Source: Massilia sp. YIM B02763 (GTDB lineage Bacteria; Pseudomonadota; Gammaproteobacteria; Burkholderiales; Burkholderiaceae_D). From it: a stretch of DNA of 64,000 bases. Below, in pieces: positions 8,331 through 16,277 of this stretch. The first letter of the stretch is position 1. The number at the start of each line of letters is the position of its first letter. The position numbers were made by a program, and so were the translations under genes. Location: NCBI RefSeq assembly GCF_030412015.1, contig NZ_JASNRD010000005.1:86279-150278 (forward strand), written 5' to 3'. The notes beneath the pieces were generated by a model that saw nothing but the letters and a program-made list of their open reading frames with translations, ran no database searches and was not told where the DNA came from.

Positions 8331-9833
8331 TCAAGCCTTGGGCGGGGTGGTGCTTGACGGGGTGTTCATTTGCACGTCCGGCAGGAACCACATCAGCAGC
8401 AGGGCGACGAGGACGATGGCCGTGCCGGCGCCGAACACGCTGGCGATGGCGTGGCGGTAGACTTCGCGCAGCGCCGGCGCGAGCACGGTGTGGCTGCCGG
8501 CGCTGGCGGCCGCGTCGATGCCGGCGGCGTGCAGGCGGTGCGCCAGGATCGCGCCGGAACCCGTCACGCCGAGGAGGCCGCCGAGCGAGCGGAAGAAGGT
8601 CAGCATCGCCGTGCCCACGCCGCGCCGCGCCAGCGGCAGCGCATGCTGGACGACGATGGTCATGTTCGGCATCACCAGGCCCAGGCCTGCGCCCAGCAGG
8701 AAGATCGCCGGTTCGATGTACCAGAAGCCGCGCCCCGTCTCCATGGCCCAGGCCAGCACGCCGAAGGCGACCACGGCCGCGGCCACGCCGTACACCTGCA
8801 CGGCCTTGTAGCGGTTCAGCGGCGCCAGCACGCGGCCGTTGAGGGTCGAGGCGATGATCATGCCGACCATCATCGGCACCGTCAGCATGCCCGAGCTGGC
8901 CGGGCTGCTGCCCATCACGAGCTGGAAGAAGATCGGGAAGAACACGCTGGCGCCCATCAGGCCCATGAAGGTCAGCGCCATCACGATGCTGGCGACGTTG
9001 AACACGCGGTTGTCGAACAGGTCCGGCGGCAGCACGGGCTCGGCCGCGCGGCGCAGGTGGAACACGAGCCAGGCGCCCAGCAGCGCGGTCAATGCCGCGC
9101 ACACCTTGATCTGCGGCGCGTCCCACGGCCACTCGGTACCGCCCAGCGCCAGCACCAGCAGCAGGGACACGATGGTGCCCGTCATCAGCACGGAGCCCAG
9201 GTAGTCGATGCGGTGCGACTGCGTGGCGACCGGCTTCCTGAGCGTCGTGGCGATGGCGTACAGCGCCACGGCGCCGACTGGCAGGTTGATGTAGAAGATC
9301 CAGTGCCAGGACAGCAGGTCCGTCATCACGCCGCCCAGCACGGGGCCGAGCACGCTGGTGACGGCGAAGACGATGGCGATCGAGCCCTGGCGCCGGGCAC
9401 GCTCGGCCGGAGTGACGAGGTCGGCGATGATGATCTGCGCCAGCGGCATGAAGCCGCCCGAGCCCAGCCCCTGGATGGCGCGGAACACGATCAGCTGCGT
9501 CATGTCCTGGGCCAGGCCGCACAGCACGGAACCGACGAGGAAGGTGATGAGCGCCGTGAACACCATCGGCCGGCGCCCGTACTGGTCGGCCAGCTTGCCG
9601 TACAGCGGCATGGTGGCGGTGGATGCGAGCACGTAGGCGGTGACGACCCAGGACAGGTGGGCCATGCCGCCCAGGTCGCCGACGATGCGCGGCAGGGCGG
9701 TGGCGACGATGCTCTGGTCGAGCGCGCCCAGGCCGAGCACGGCCATCAGGGCAAGGTAGACGGCGCGGATTTCGCTGGGCGTCGCCTGCGGCGGTACGCC
9801 ATCGGGCAAGGGCGGGGAGAGGGGCTGGGTCAT
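8331..9833 (-). CDS. DHA2-family (14-TM) MFS drug exporter
   Basis: 500-residue inner-membrane proton antiporter of the EmrB/QacA type. About fourteen hydrophobic segments are visible. The family signature ALDQSIVATALPRIVGDL is at about residues 37-54, and motif A, GKLADQYGRRP, lies between the second and third segments. Motif C-like VTSVLGPVLGG follows near residue 155. Family members expel hydrophobic drugs and detergents; the substrate cannot be told. The ATG overlaps the marR stop by 4 nt, so marR and the exporter are one operon and the exporter is presumably under MarR control through the dyad at 10289-10303. Confidence 0.92.
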   Translation of the reverse strand: MTQPLSPPLPDGVPPQATPSEIRAVYLALMAVLGLGALDQSIVATALPRIVGDLGGMAHLSWVVTAYVLASTATMPLYGKLADQYGRRPMVFTALITFLVGSVLCGLAQDMTQLIVFRAIQGLGSGGFMPLAQIIIADLVTPAERARRQGSIAIVFAVTSVLGPVLGGVMTDLLSWHWIFYINLPVGAVALYAIATTLRKPVATQSHRIDYLGSVLMTGTIVSLLLVLALGGTEWPWDAPQIKVCAALTALLGAWLVFHLRRAAEPVLPPDLFDNRVFNVASIVMALTFMGLMGASVFFPIFFQLVMGSSPASSGMLTVPMMVGMIIASTLNGRVLAPLNRYKAVQVYGVAAAVVAFGVLAWAMETGRGFWYIEPAIFLLGAGLGLVMPNMTIVVQHALPLARRGVGTAMLTFFRSLGGLLGVTGSGAILAHRLHAAGIDAAASAGSHTVLAPALREVYRHAIASVFGAGTAIVLVALLLMWFLPDVQMNTPSSTTPPKA

Positions 9834-10279
9834 GGTTCGGCGATCAGGTTCAGGGGTTCGATGGCGGCGGCGAGGGCATCCAGTTGCCGGGGACTGAGGC
9901 GGGCGACGCGCCGCGCCAGCCAGTCCAGGCGCTCGCTGCGCAGCGCCTGCAGGCGTTGCTCTCCGGCGGCGGACAGTTGCAGGCCGGTGCGGCGGCGGTC
10001 GTGCGGATCGGGCGGGGCGCGCTCGACCAGGCCGGCCGCCTCCAGCGTCTTGACCTGGGCGCTCATGGTGGGGCTGCGCACCTGCTGCATGCGCGCCAGC
10101 TCGGCCACGCCGATGCCCGGATGCTCCCCGATGGCCGCCAGCAGCATGGTCTGCAGCATGGACAGGCCCGTGTCGCGGCGCTCGGCGTCATGGCGCATCT
10201 CGCGCATCAGGCGCTTGAACGCGGCGCGCAGGTCTTCCGACAGGGCCAGCGCGCGTTCGTTCGGTTCGTTCATTGTCAT
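9830..10279 (-). CDS. MarR-family transcriptional regulator
   Basis: 149-residue dimeric winged-helix repressor. The recognition region GVAELARMQQVRSPTMSAQV is at about residues 57-76, and the wing contains the hallmark D-x-R basic loop (DPHDRRRTGL). It is the first gene of a two-gene operon with a DHA2 exporter, the classic ligand-induced efflux arrangement. Two starts are possible, ATG 10279 and ATG 10273; neither has a Shine-Dalgarno sequence. The putative operator begins only 10 nt upstream of the first ATG, which suggests a very short or absent leader. Confidence 0.9.
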   Translation of the reverse strand: MTMNEPNERALALSEDLRAAFKRLMREMRHDAERRDTGLSMLQTMLLAAIGEHPGIGVAELARMQQVRSPTMSAQVKTLEAAGLVERAPPDPHDRRRTGLQLSAAGEQRLQALRSERLDWLARRVARLSPRQLDALAAAIEPLNLIAEP

Positions 10280-10288
10280 CGTGAAATA

Positions 10289-10303
10289 TAGGTAGGCTAC
10301 CTA
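10289..10303. promoter_or_regulatory. Putative MarR operator dyad
   Basis: TAGGTAG and CTACCTA form a perfect 7-bp dyad around a single central base, immediately upstream of marR. Size, symmetry and position fit an autoregulatory MarR site. The assignment to this MarR protein is an inference from position. Confidence 0.65.
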
Positions 10304-10414
10304 ACTATTTTACGCCGCAACGCGGTGCCATGCAAACGCTGGCAAGCGTTGTCAATGCATCAAAACGGGAAAATACGCGGTATGCTCATGGAGGACCATT
10401 TCCAGGAGACGCTC

Positions 10415-11299
10415 ATGACGCGCTTGACCGCAGACGACTTCGACCCCGAAGTCCTGAAACTCTTCGACGGCTACGTGCACGGCCAATTGTCGCGCCGCGA
10501 CTTCCTTGCCCGCGCCGGCCGCTACGCCGTGGGCGGCACGACGGCCGCCACGCTGCTGGCGCAATTGTCGCCATCGTTCGCCGCCCCGCTGGTCGCGCCG
10601 AAGGACCCGCGCCTGAAGACGAGCTACCAGGAATTCCCGTCGCCGCAGGGCTACGGCAAGCTGCGCGGCTACCTGGTCATGCCCGCCAATGCCCAGCGCA
10701 AGCCGCCGGCGATCCTCGTCGTGCACGAGAACCGCGGCCTGAATCCGCACATCGAGGACATCGCGCGCCGCGTGGCGCTGGAAGGCTATATCGCGTTCGC
10801 GCCGGACGCGCTGTTCCCGCTGGGCGGCTACCCCGGCGACGAGGACAGCGCACGCGCCCTGTTCGCCAAGCTGGACCAGGCCAAGACGCGCGCCGACTTC
10901 GTCGCCGCCGTGCAGGCGCTGGAAAAGCTGCCGCAGGCGAGCGGCAAGGTCGGCGTGGTGGGCTTCTGCTTCGGCGGCGGCATCGCCAACTACCTCGCGA
11001 CCCAGCTGCCGGAACTGGCGGCCGCCGTGCCGTTCTACGGCGCCCAGCCGCCCGCCGCCGAGGTCGCCAAGATCCGCACACCGTTGATGATCCATGACGC
11101 GGGCAAGGACGAACGGATCCTGGCGGGCTGGCCGGCCTATGAGGAGGCGCTGAAGGAGAACAAGGTGCCATACCAGCACTTCACGTATCCGGGCGTCGAG
11201 CACGGCTTCAACAACGACACGACGCCGCGCTACGACGAGGCGGCGGCCAAGCTGGCTTGGGGGAGGACGATGGGGTTCTTCAAGGAGAAGCTGGCCTGA
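10415..11299 (+). CDS. Tat-exported dienelactone hydrolase family protein
   Basis: 294-residue alpha/beta hydrolase. Start ATG 10415 is chosen because AGGAGA lies just upstream; the in-frame ATGs before it lack one. SRRDFL at residues 26-31, followed by a hydrophobic run to about residue 57, is a twin-arginine signal. This implies folding in the cytoplasm and export. The dienelactone hydrolase triad is visible: C185 in GFCFGGG, an Asp in IHDAGKDE (228-232), and H263 in VEHGFNND, plus E105 in VHENRGL, which orders the nucleophilic Cys in this family. The substrate is unknown; members hydrolyse lactones and esters. It is divergent from marR and convergent with rpoH. Confidence 0.9.
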   Translation: MTRLTADDFDPEVLKLFDGYVHGQLSRRDFLARAGRYAVGGTTAATLLAQLSPSFAAPLVAPKDPRLKTSYQEFPSPQGYGKLRGYLVMPANAQRKPPAILVVHENRGLNPHIEDIARRVALEGYIAFAPDALFPLGGYPGDEDSARALFAKLDQAKTRADFVAAVQALEKLPQASGKVGVVGFCFGGGIANYLATQLPELAAAVPFYGAQPPAAEVAKIRTPLMIHDAGKDERILAGWPAYEEALKENKVPYQHFTYPGVEHGFNNDTTPRYDEAAAKLAWGRTMGFFKEKLA

Positions 11300-11318
11300 G
11301 CCGCAACAAATAGAAGCG

Positions 11319-11407
11319 CGTCGTCCCTGCGAAGGCAGGGAACCAATTTTGCACGAGCAGTCGAGATGCAAACAGAACTTGGGCCCCTGCCTCCGCAGGG
11401 GCGACGG
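11319..11407. repeat. Intergenic palindromic repeat (CGTCGTCCC family), copy A
   Basis: Left end CGTCGTCCCTGCGAAGGCAG, right end complementary GGGGCGACGG, with CCAATTTTGC inside the left arm. One of five copies (also 16182, 45071, 55472, 62319). It lies between the convergent ends of the dienelactone-hydrolase-like gene and rpoH. Confidence 0.8.
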
Positions 11408-11417
11408 ACGGGGTAAT

Positions 11418-11443
11418 AAAAAAGGCACCCGCAGGTGCCTTTC
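11418..11443 (-). terminator. Rho-independent terminator of rpoH
   Basis: On the minus strand GGCACC, a short loop and GGTGCC form a GC-rich stem followed by a run of T residues. It lies about 20 nt beyond the rpoH stop. Confidence 0.85.
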
Positions 11444-11463
11444 TTTCACTTCCGCGCGGAGGC

Positions 11464-12354
11464 TTACACGTAAGCCGCCAGCGCCGTCTTCATTTTCTTC
11501 AGCGCCGCCGATTCGATCTGGCGGATGCGCTCGGCCGACACGCCGAATTCCTCGGCCAGCGTGTGCAGGGTCGCACCCGAGCCGTCGTCGTTGGCCAGCC
11601 AGCGTGCTTCCACGATGCGGCGCGAACGCGGGTCGAGCTTGCCCAGGGCCGTTTCCAGGCCTTCCGACTGCAGGCGCACGACTTCCTCGGCTTCCAGCAC
11701 CTTGGTCGGCTCCTGCTGGTCCGACGACAGGTAGGCGATCGGCGAGAACTTGTCGTCTTCGTCGTCGGTCGGCGCTTCCAGGGCGATGTCGCGGCCCGAA
11801 AGGCGGGTTTCCATCTCGATCACTTCTTCGCGCTTGACGTCGAGCATCTTGGCCAGGTCGTCCACTTGCTGCGGCGACATGGCATCCAGGCCCTGCTTGT
11901 TGCTGCGCAGGTTGAAGAACAGCTTGCGCTGGGCCTTGGTCGTGGCGACCTTCACCAGGCGCCAGTTCTTCAGGATGTATTCATGCATCTCGGCCTTGAC
12001 CCAGTGCATGGCGTACGACACCAGGCGGACGCCCTGGTTCGGGTCGAAGCGCTTGACGGCCTTCATCAAGCCGATATTGCCTTCCTGGATCAGGTCGGCG
12101 TGCGGCAGGCCATAGCCCAGGTAGCCGCGGGCGATCGACACGACCAGGCGCAGGTGGGACATCACCAGTTTCTGGGCGGCATCCAGGTCGCCGTTGTCGC
12201 GCAGGTTTTTTGCCAGCGATACTTCTTCCTCGTGGGTCAGCATCGGCAGACGATTGACCGCCGAGATATAGGCGTCGATGTTGCCGATATTGCCGTTGAA
12301 ACCGAGTCCCAGAGCACGACTGCCGGCCGGAACCAATGCGGATTGTGCGGACAT
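11464..12354 (-). CDS. rpoH: RNA polymerase heat-shock sigma factor sigma-32
   Basis: 296-residue alternative sigma factor directing transcription of chaperone and protease genes. Start ATG 12354 (MSAQSALVPAG) is preceded by GAGGG at a suitable distance. Region 2 core-binding and -10 recognition (QEGNIGLMKAVKRFDPNQG) and a region 4 helix-turn-helix with GVSAERIRQIES near the C-terminus are clear. The RpoH box QRKLFFNLR, specific to sigma-32 and tied to its instability and core binding, is present at about residues 132-140. Single gene, followed by its own terminator. A CIRCE element lies about 130 nt upstream, pointing to extra control by HrcA. Confidence 0.97.
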   Translation of the reverse strand: MSAQSALVPAGSRALGLGFNGNIGNIDAYISAVNRLPMLTHEEEVSLAKNLRDNGDLDAAQKLVMSHLRLVVSIARGYLGYGLPHADLIQEGNIGLMKAVKRFDPNQGVRLVSYAMHWVKAEMHEYILKNWRLVKVATTKAQRKLFFNLRSNKQGLDAMSPQQVDDLAKMLDVKREEVIEMETRLSGRDIALEAPTDDEDDKFSPIAYLSSDQQEPTKVLEAEEVVRLQSEGLETALGKLDPRSRRIVEARWLANDDGSGATLHTLAEEFGVSAERIRQIESAALKKMKTALAAYV

Positions 12355-12486
12355 AGTCAATTCCCTCGTAGTAGCTGTACTGCATCGTCTCTGCCATTTC
12401 CGGCGCCCCGAAGGCGCTGCCGGTTGGCGATACGGGATGTGGACGGTGCCTATCGAATACACTTCCCGCGATAGTCTGTCCTTATA

Positions 12487-12513
12487 TTAGCACTCTCTTG
12501 TAGGGAGTGCTAG
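12487..12513. promoter_or_regulatory. CIRCE-like HrcA operator in the rpoH promoter region
   Basis: Left arm TTAGCACTC (12487-12495), 9-nt spacer, right arm GAGTGCTAG (12505-12513). The CIRCE consensus is TTAGCACTC-N9-GAGTGCTAA, so only the last base differs. On the minus strand a TAATAT -10-like hexamer abuts the element, which would let bound HrcA block rpoH transcription. HrcA itself is not encoded in the window. The match is direct; HrcA binding here is inferred. Confidence 0.85.
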
Positions 12514-12808
12514 GAACCACCATATTTGAGACGAGCAGTTTAAGTTTCGTTAAAGTATTGCTCCTGGGAATCGAAATAAGCAGTCAATTCCAATGTAGAG
12601 CAGGGACAGGTAGTTCGATTGATGTGGGTCAAACGTGCCGCCCGTACCGTTTGATAGCTGTTGGAGACAGGTTAGGGGCGTCGTGATTCAGGGTCTGTGA
12701 AGTGGCGCACGTACCCTTGTAGGCGTATTTCCCGTGTCTGCTGGTGGACTTGACTGGCCAACAGCAGACGGGTTGATTTATTAATATTGGGACGGTTTGC
12801 GGAAATTC
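12514..12808. other. Gene-free stretch between rpoH promoter and ftsX 3' end
   Basis: No convincing gene. It has lower GC than the flanks. An imperfect hairpin of CCCGTGTCTGCTG with CAGCAGACGGG occurs around 12731-12772. No RNA gene is recognised. Confidence 0.4.
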
Positions 12809-12837
12809 AATACCCCGACGGTAAATTTCGGGGTATT
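12809..12837 (-). terminator. Hairpin downstream of ftsX
   Basis: AATACCCCGA (12809-12818) and TCGGGGTATT (12828-12837) form a perfect 10-bp stem 18 nt past the ftsX stop. The T tract is weak, so termination efficiency is uncertain. Confidence 0.55.
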
Positions 12838-12854
12838 GCTGATCGAATCGACAA

Positions 12855-13775
12855 TCAACGCAGGCGCGCGAGGTGCCGCTGCACCGACAGCATCGCACCC
12901 ACCAGGCCGAGGCCGGCGCTGATGGCCAGCAGCGCGGCGATGCCCAGCGGGGGCAGGGCGGCGAGCTGGAACTCCGAGGCATACAGGCGGGCGAACTCGG
13001 CGATCGCCGTGTTCAGCGGACGCAGCGCCAGCGCCACGGCGCCCAGCGCCACCGCGCCGGCGCACAGGCCCAGCAGGGCGCCCGTATAGTAGAACGGACG
13101 GTGGATGAAATTGTCCGTCGCGCCCAGCAGCTTCGATACGGCGATCTCTTCCTTCTGGGTCAGCACCTGCAGGCGGATCGTATTGAATACCACCGCGATC
13201 ACCACCACGCTCAGCGTGACGGCCAGCAGCAGCAGGGCCAGGCGCAGCACGCCCAGCAGGGCCGCCAGGCGCTTGACCCAGGCCGAGTCGACCTGCACGG
13301 TGTCCACGCCCGGCAGCAGGCGCATCTGTTCGGCGATGCCGTCCACGCGCGCGGCGTCGGCGCTGGCGGCGAAGCCTTCCAGTTTCATCACATAGCTGTC
13401 CGGCAGCGGATTGTCGCCCAGCGTCTCGAGGACATCGGACAGGCCGCTCTTGTCCTTCAGGCTGTCCAGCGCCTGCTCGCGCGGCACGAAGACCAGCTTG
13501 GCGCGGCTGCCCTGCAGGATCTGCCGGAGCTGGGGCGCCAGCGCCTGCGCTTCCTCGCGCGGGGTGCCGGCCTTGAGGAACAGGCTGATCTCCGGGTCGA
13601 CGGACAGCTGCTCGGACATCGGCTTGACGTTGTCGAGCAGGGTCACGCCGGCGAAGGGCAGGGCCAGGGCCACCGCCACGACGAGGACGTTGAACAGGAA
13701 GCTGCCCGGCGCCTTGCGCAGGTGCCCCAAGGCGGCGCCGAGGGCGAAGCGGTGCTGGCGGAACCAGATGTTCAT
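12855..13775 (-). CDS. ftsX: Cell division ABC transporter permease subunit FtsX
   Basis: 306-residue inner-membrane protein that pairs with FtsE and relays ATP hydrolysis to periplasmic peptidoglycan hydrolases at the septum. Four membrane segments are visible: about residues 26-46, then after a periplasmic loop of roughly 125 residues about 175-200, 225-250 and 268-290. This is the FtsX topology. The loop carries the family-typical ISLFLKAGTPREEAQ. It overlaps ftsE by 4 nt and is the last gene of ftsY-ftsE-ftsX. Confidence 0.95.
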   Translation of the reverse strand: MNIWFRQHRFALGAALGHLRKAPGSFLFNVLVVAVALALPFAGVTLLDNVKPMSEQLSVDPEISLFLKAGTPREEAQALAPQLRQILQGSRAKLVFVPREQALDSLKDKSGLSDVLETLGDNPLPDSYVMKLEGFAASADAARVDGIAEQMRLLPGVDTVQVDSAWVKRLAALLGVLRLALLLLAVTLSVVVIAVVFNTIRLQVLTQKEEIAVSKLLGATDNFIHRPFYYTGALLGLCAGAVALGAVALALRPLNTAIAEFARLYASEFQLAALPPLGIAALLAISAGLGLVGAMLSVQRHLARLR

Positions 13776-14452
13776 GCCGCGCCTCCTTCGGACACGACCG
13801 CACCCTGCACCACCCGGCCGTGTTCCAGCCGGATCACGCGCGCGGCGCTGTCGAGAATCTGTTCGTCGTGGGTCGAGATCACGCAGGTCACCCCGACGGC
13901 GTGGAAGGCGTGCAGGGCGTCGATCACCTTGTCGGCCGCGGCGCGGTCGAGGTTGGCGGTCGGTTCGTCGGCCAGGATGATCTGGGGGCGGTTGACGATG
14001 GCGCGCGCGATCGCCACGCGCTGCTGCTCGCCGCCCGACAGTTCCATCGGCAGGGCGTTCGCGCGCTCCAGCAGGCCGACCTTGTCGAGGGCGGCGCGGG
14101 CGCGCTGCTCGGCCTGCGCTCTGGGGGCGCCCGTGACGATCAGGGGCAGCATCACGTTGGCCAGGATGTGGCGGTCGTTCAGCAGGCGCTGGTGCTGGAA
14201 GATCAGGCCTAGGTTACGGCGCAGGAAGGGCACGCCGGCCTTCTTCAAGCGCCCGACGTCGTGGCCGCTGACGATCACGCGGCCCGAGGTCGGGCGCTCG
14301 ATCGCGGCGACCATCTTCATCAGGGTCGACTTGCCGGCCCCGGACGGGCCGGCCAGGTAGACCAGCTCGCCCTTGGCGATATGCAGGGACACGTCGGACA
14401 GGGCGACGGCGTCGGCGGAATATTTCTTGGAGACGGACTGGAACTCGATCAT
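13772..14452 (-). CDS. ftsE: Cell division ATP-binding protein FtsE
   Basis: 226-residue ABC ATPase, cytoplasmic partner of FtsX. Walker A GPSGAGKST at residues 35-43, signature LSGGEQQRVAIARA, Walker B ending IILADEPTANLD, and the H-loop histidine in CVISTHDEQI. Length and motif order are normal. The gene lies 6 nt after ftsY and overlaps ftsX by 4 nt, so the three are one operon linking SRP-receptor and divisome functions, as in many proteobacteria. Confidence 0.97.
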   Translation of the reverse strand: MIEFQSVSKKYSADAVALSDVSLHIAKGELVYLAGPSGAGKSTLMKMVAAIERPTSGRVIVSGHDVGRLKKAGVPFLRRNLGLIFQHQRLLNDRHILANVMLPLIVTGAPRAQAEQRARAALDKVGLLERANALPMELSGGEQQRVAIARAIVNRPQIILADEPTANLDRAAADKVIDALHAFHAVGVTCVISTHDEQILDSAARVIRLEHGRVVQGAVVSEGGAA

Positions 14453-14458
14453 CGATGC

Positions 14459-15679
14459 TTATCCCAGCAGCGCTTCGGCGAACTCGTCGGCGCTGAACGG
14501 CTGCAGGTCTTCCAGCTTCTCGCCCACGCCGATGAAGTACACGGGGATCGGGCGGGTGCGTGCGATGGCCGCCAGGATGCCGCCCTTTGCGGTGCCGTCC
14601 AGCTTGGTGATCACGAGGCCCGTCAGCTGCAGGGCGTCGTCGAAGGCTTTTACCTGCGCCAGCGCGTTCTGGCCCGTATTGCCGTCGATGACGAGCAAGA
14701 CCTCGTGCGGCGCGCCATCCATGCCCTTGCCGATCACGCGCTTGATCTTCTTGAGTTCTTCCATCAGGTGCAGCTGGGTCGGCAGGCGGCCGGCGGTGTC
14801 GACCATGACGACGTCGACGCCGCGCGCCTTGCCCGACTGGACCGCGTCGAACGCGACGGCGGCCGGATCGCCCGAGGCCTGCGAGATCACGGTGACGTTG
14901 TTGCGCTGGCCCCAGACCATCAGCTGCTCGCGCGCGGCGGCGCGGAAGGTGTCGCCGGCGGCCAGCAGCACGGACTGCTCATGGCGCTGCATGTGCTTGG
15001 CCAGCTTGCCGATGGTGGTCGTCTTGCCGGCGCCGTTGACGCCCGCGATCATCATCACCAGCGGCTCGTGGCGGCCCAGTTCCAGCGGCTTTTCCAGCGG
15101 ACGCAGCATGTCGACCATCAGCGCCTTGAGGGCGGCCTTGACGGCGGCGGCGTCCAGCAGCTTGTCTTCCTTGACCTTGCGGCGCAGGTTGTCCAGCAGG
15201 AACTGCGTCGCGTCCATGCCGGCGTCCGACATCAGGAGCGCCGATTCCAGCTCCTCGTACAGGTCTTCGTCGATGCGCGCGCCCACGAACAGCAGCGACA
15301 GGTTGTTCGAGGTCTTGGCCAGGCCCGCCTTCAGGCGCGCCATCCAGGATTTTTTCTTTTCCGCTTCGCTGCCCGGGCGCTCGGCCGTCTCGGGGAACAG
15401 CTGGCCTTCGTAGCCGCTCGTGAGGATGGCGGCTTCTTCGGCGATCTTTTCCGCGATCGGGTCGATATTGGTGGCGTCGCGTGCCGGCGGCGACTCGGGC
15501 GCGGGCGGCGGCGCGGGAGTCACGTCGGGAATCGGCGCCGGCGTCGTGACGGCGTCCGGGTCGGCGCCGAACAGGCGGCGCAGGAAGCCGGGCTGTTCGG
15601 CTTGCGCGTCGGCCGGCGCGGCCTGGTCGGCGGCCGGCGCGTCGGCTTCGGTTTTTTTCTTCTTGAAGAAACTAAACAT
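14459..15679 (-). CDS. ftsY: Signal recognition particle receptor FtsY
   Basis: 406-residue GTPase that docks SRP-ribosome complexes at the membrane for co-translational insertion. ATG 15679 gives MFSFFKKKK, the usual amphipathic basic N-terminus; no strong ribosome site is seen. Residues ~12-95 are an acidic, Ala/Pro-rich A-domain. The NG domain follows with G1 GVNGAGKTTTIGKLA, DTAGRLPTQ and TKLDGTAKGG, ending at the C-terminal helix. First gene of ftsY-ftsE-ftsX. Confidence 0.97.
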   Translation of the reverse strand: MFSFFKKKKTEADAPAADQAAPADAQAEQPGFLRRLFGADPDAVTTPAPIPDVTPAPPPAPESPPARDATNIDPIAEKIAEEAAILTSGYEGQLFPETAERPGSEAEKKKSWMARLKAGLAKTSNNLSLLFVGARIDEDLYEELESALLMSDAGMDATQFLLDNLRRKVKEDKLLDAAAVKAALKALMVDMLRPLEKPLELGRHEPLVMMIAGVNGAGKTTTIGKLAKHMQRHEQSVLLAAGDTFRAAAREQLMVWGQRNNVTVISQASGDPAAVAFDAVQSGKARGVDVVMVDTAGRLPTQLHLMEELKKIKRVIGKGMDGAPHEVLLVIDGNTGQNALAQVKAFDDALQLTGLVITKLDGTAKGGILAAIARTRPIPVYFIGVGEKLEDLQPFSADEFAEALLG

Positions 15680-15956
15680 GGTGTAGTCGGGGGAGGGTAC
15701 TGCGTGTCCATGCCCGTGGGGCATGTCGAAATAGGGTCGCGCGTATTCTATCAGAGCAGGCAAGAGTTTTATTTATCGACAAAACCCTGGACCGGCCGTC
15801 CGGCATGTCGATATGCCATCTTGAACGCGTCAGCCCAGCCATAGTGTGGCGAGAATGCTGCTCGCTGGCATGTGCGCACGGCCTGCGCTGGCAAATCGCC
15901 GCCGCCTGGTATAGATTGTGAACATCCATAGAAGAATGCCTCATAAGAGGGTCATC

Positions 15957-16175
15957 GTGAACGTTTCCAAATACCTCAAGCGCCTCATCTCCGGAGACCA
16001 TGCGGTGAGCGGCACGGCAGCTTCGCTGCGCAGCGTCGTCGTCTGGGTCTTCATCGCCCTCGTCGCCGCGTTCCTCACCCATCCGGCCGGCGCGCCGGCG
16101 CCCAGCAGCGCCTTCGATGCGCCGGTGCCGTGGCCGGCGGAGCTGGGGGTGGACGGCAACCTCGGTATCAAATAA
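15957..16175 (+). CDS. Small single-pass membrane protein, hypothetical
   Basis: 72 residues from GTG 15957, chosen because AAGAGG lies 6 nt upstream. A basic N-terminus (VSKYLKRL) precedes one membrane helix at about residues 27-43 (VVVWVFIALVAAFL), then a Pro/Ala-rich tail of about 28 residues. No family is recognised. It diverges from ftsY and is followed 6 nt later by a palindromic repeat. Coding status rests on the ribosome site and the coherent topology only. Confidence 0.45.
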   Translation: MNVSKYLKRLISGDHAVSGTAASLRSVVVWVFIALVAAFLTHPAGAPAPSSAFDAPVPWPAELGVDGNLGIK

Positions 16176-16181
16176 TCACCG

Positions 16182-16266
16182 CGTCGTCCCTGCGCAGGCA
16201 GGGACCCAATTTTCGCGTGGTCGCGACGCATCCAAAATTGGGCCCCTGCCTTCGCAGGGGCGACGG
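16182..16266. repeat. Intergenic palindromic repeat (CGTCGTCCC family), copy B
   Basis: Starts CGTCGTCCCTGCGCAGGCAG, has ACCCAATTTT in the left arm and AAAATTGGGC in the right arm, ends GGGGCGACGG. It lies at the 3' ends of the small membrane-protein gene and the convergent ThDP enzyme gene. Confidence 0.85.
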
Positions 16267-16277
16267 TATATGTCTGC

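Noticed and set aside
12514..12808. Small protein gene between rpoH and ftsX
   Set aside because: Short frames here have poor composition and no ribosome site.
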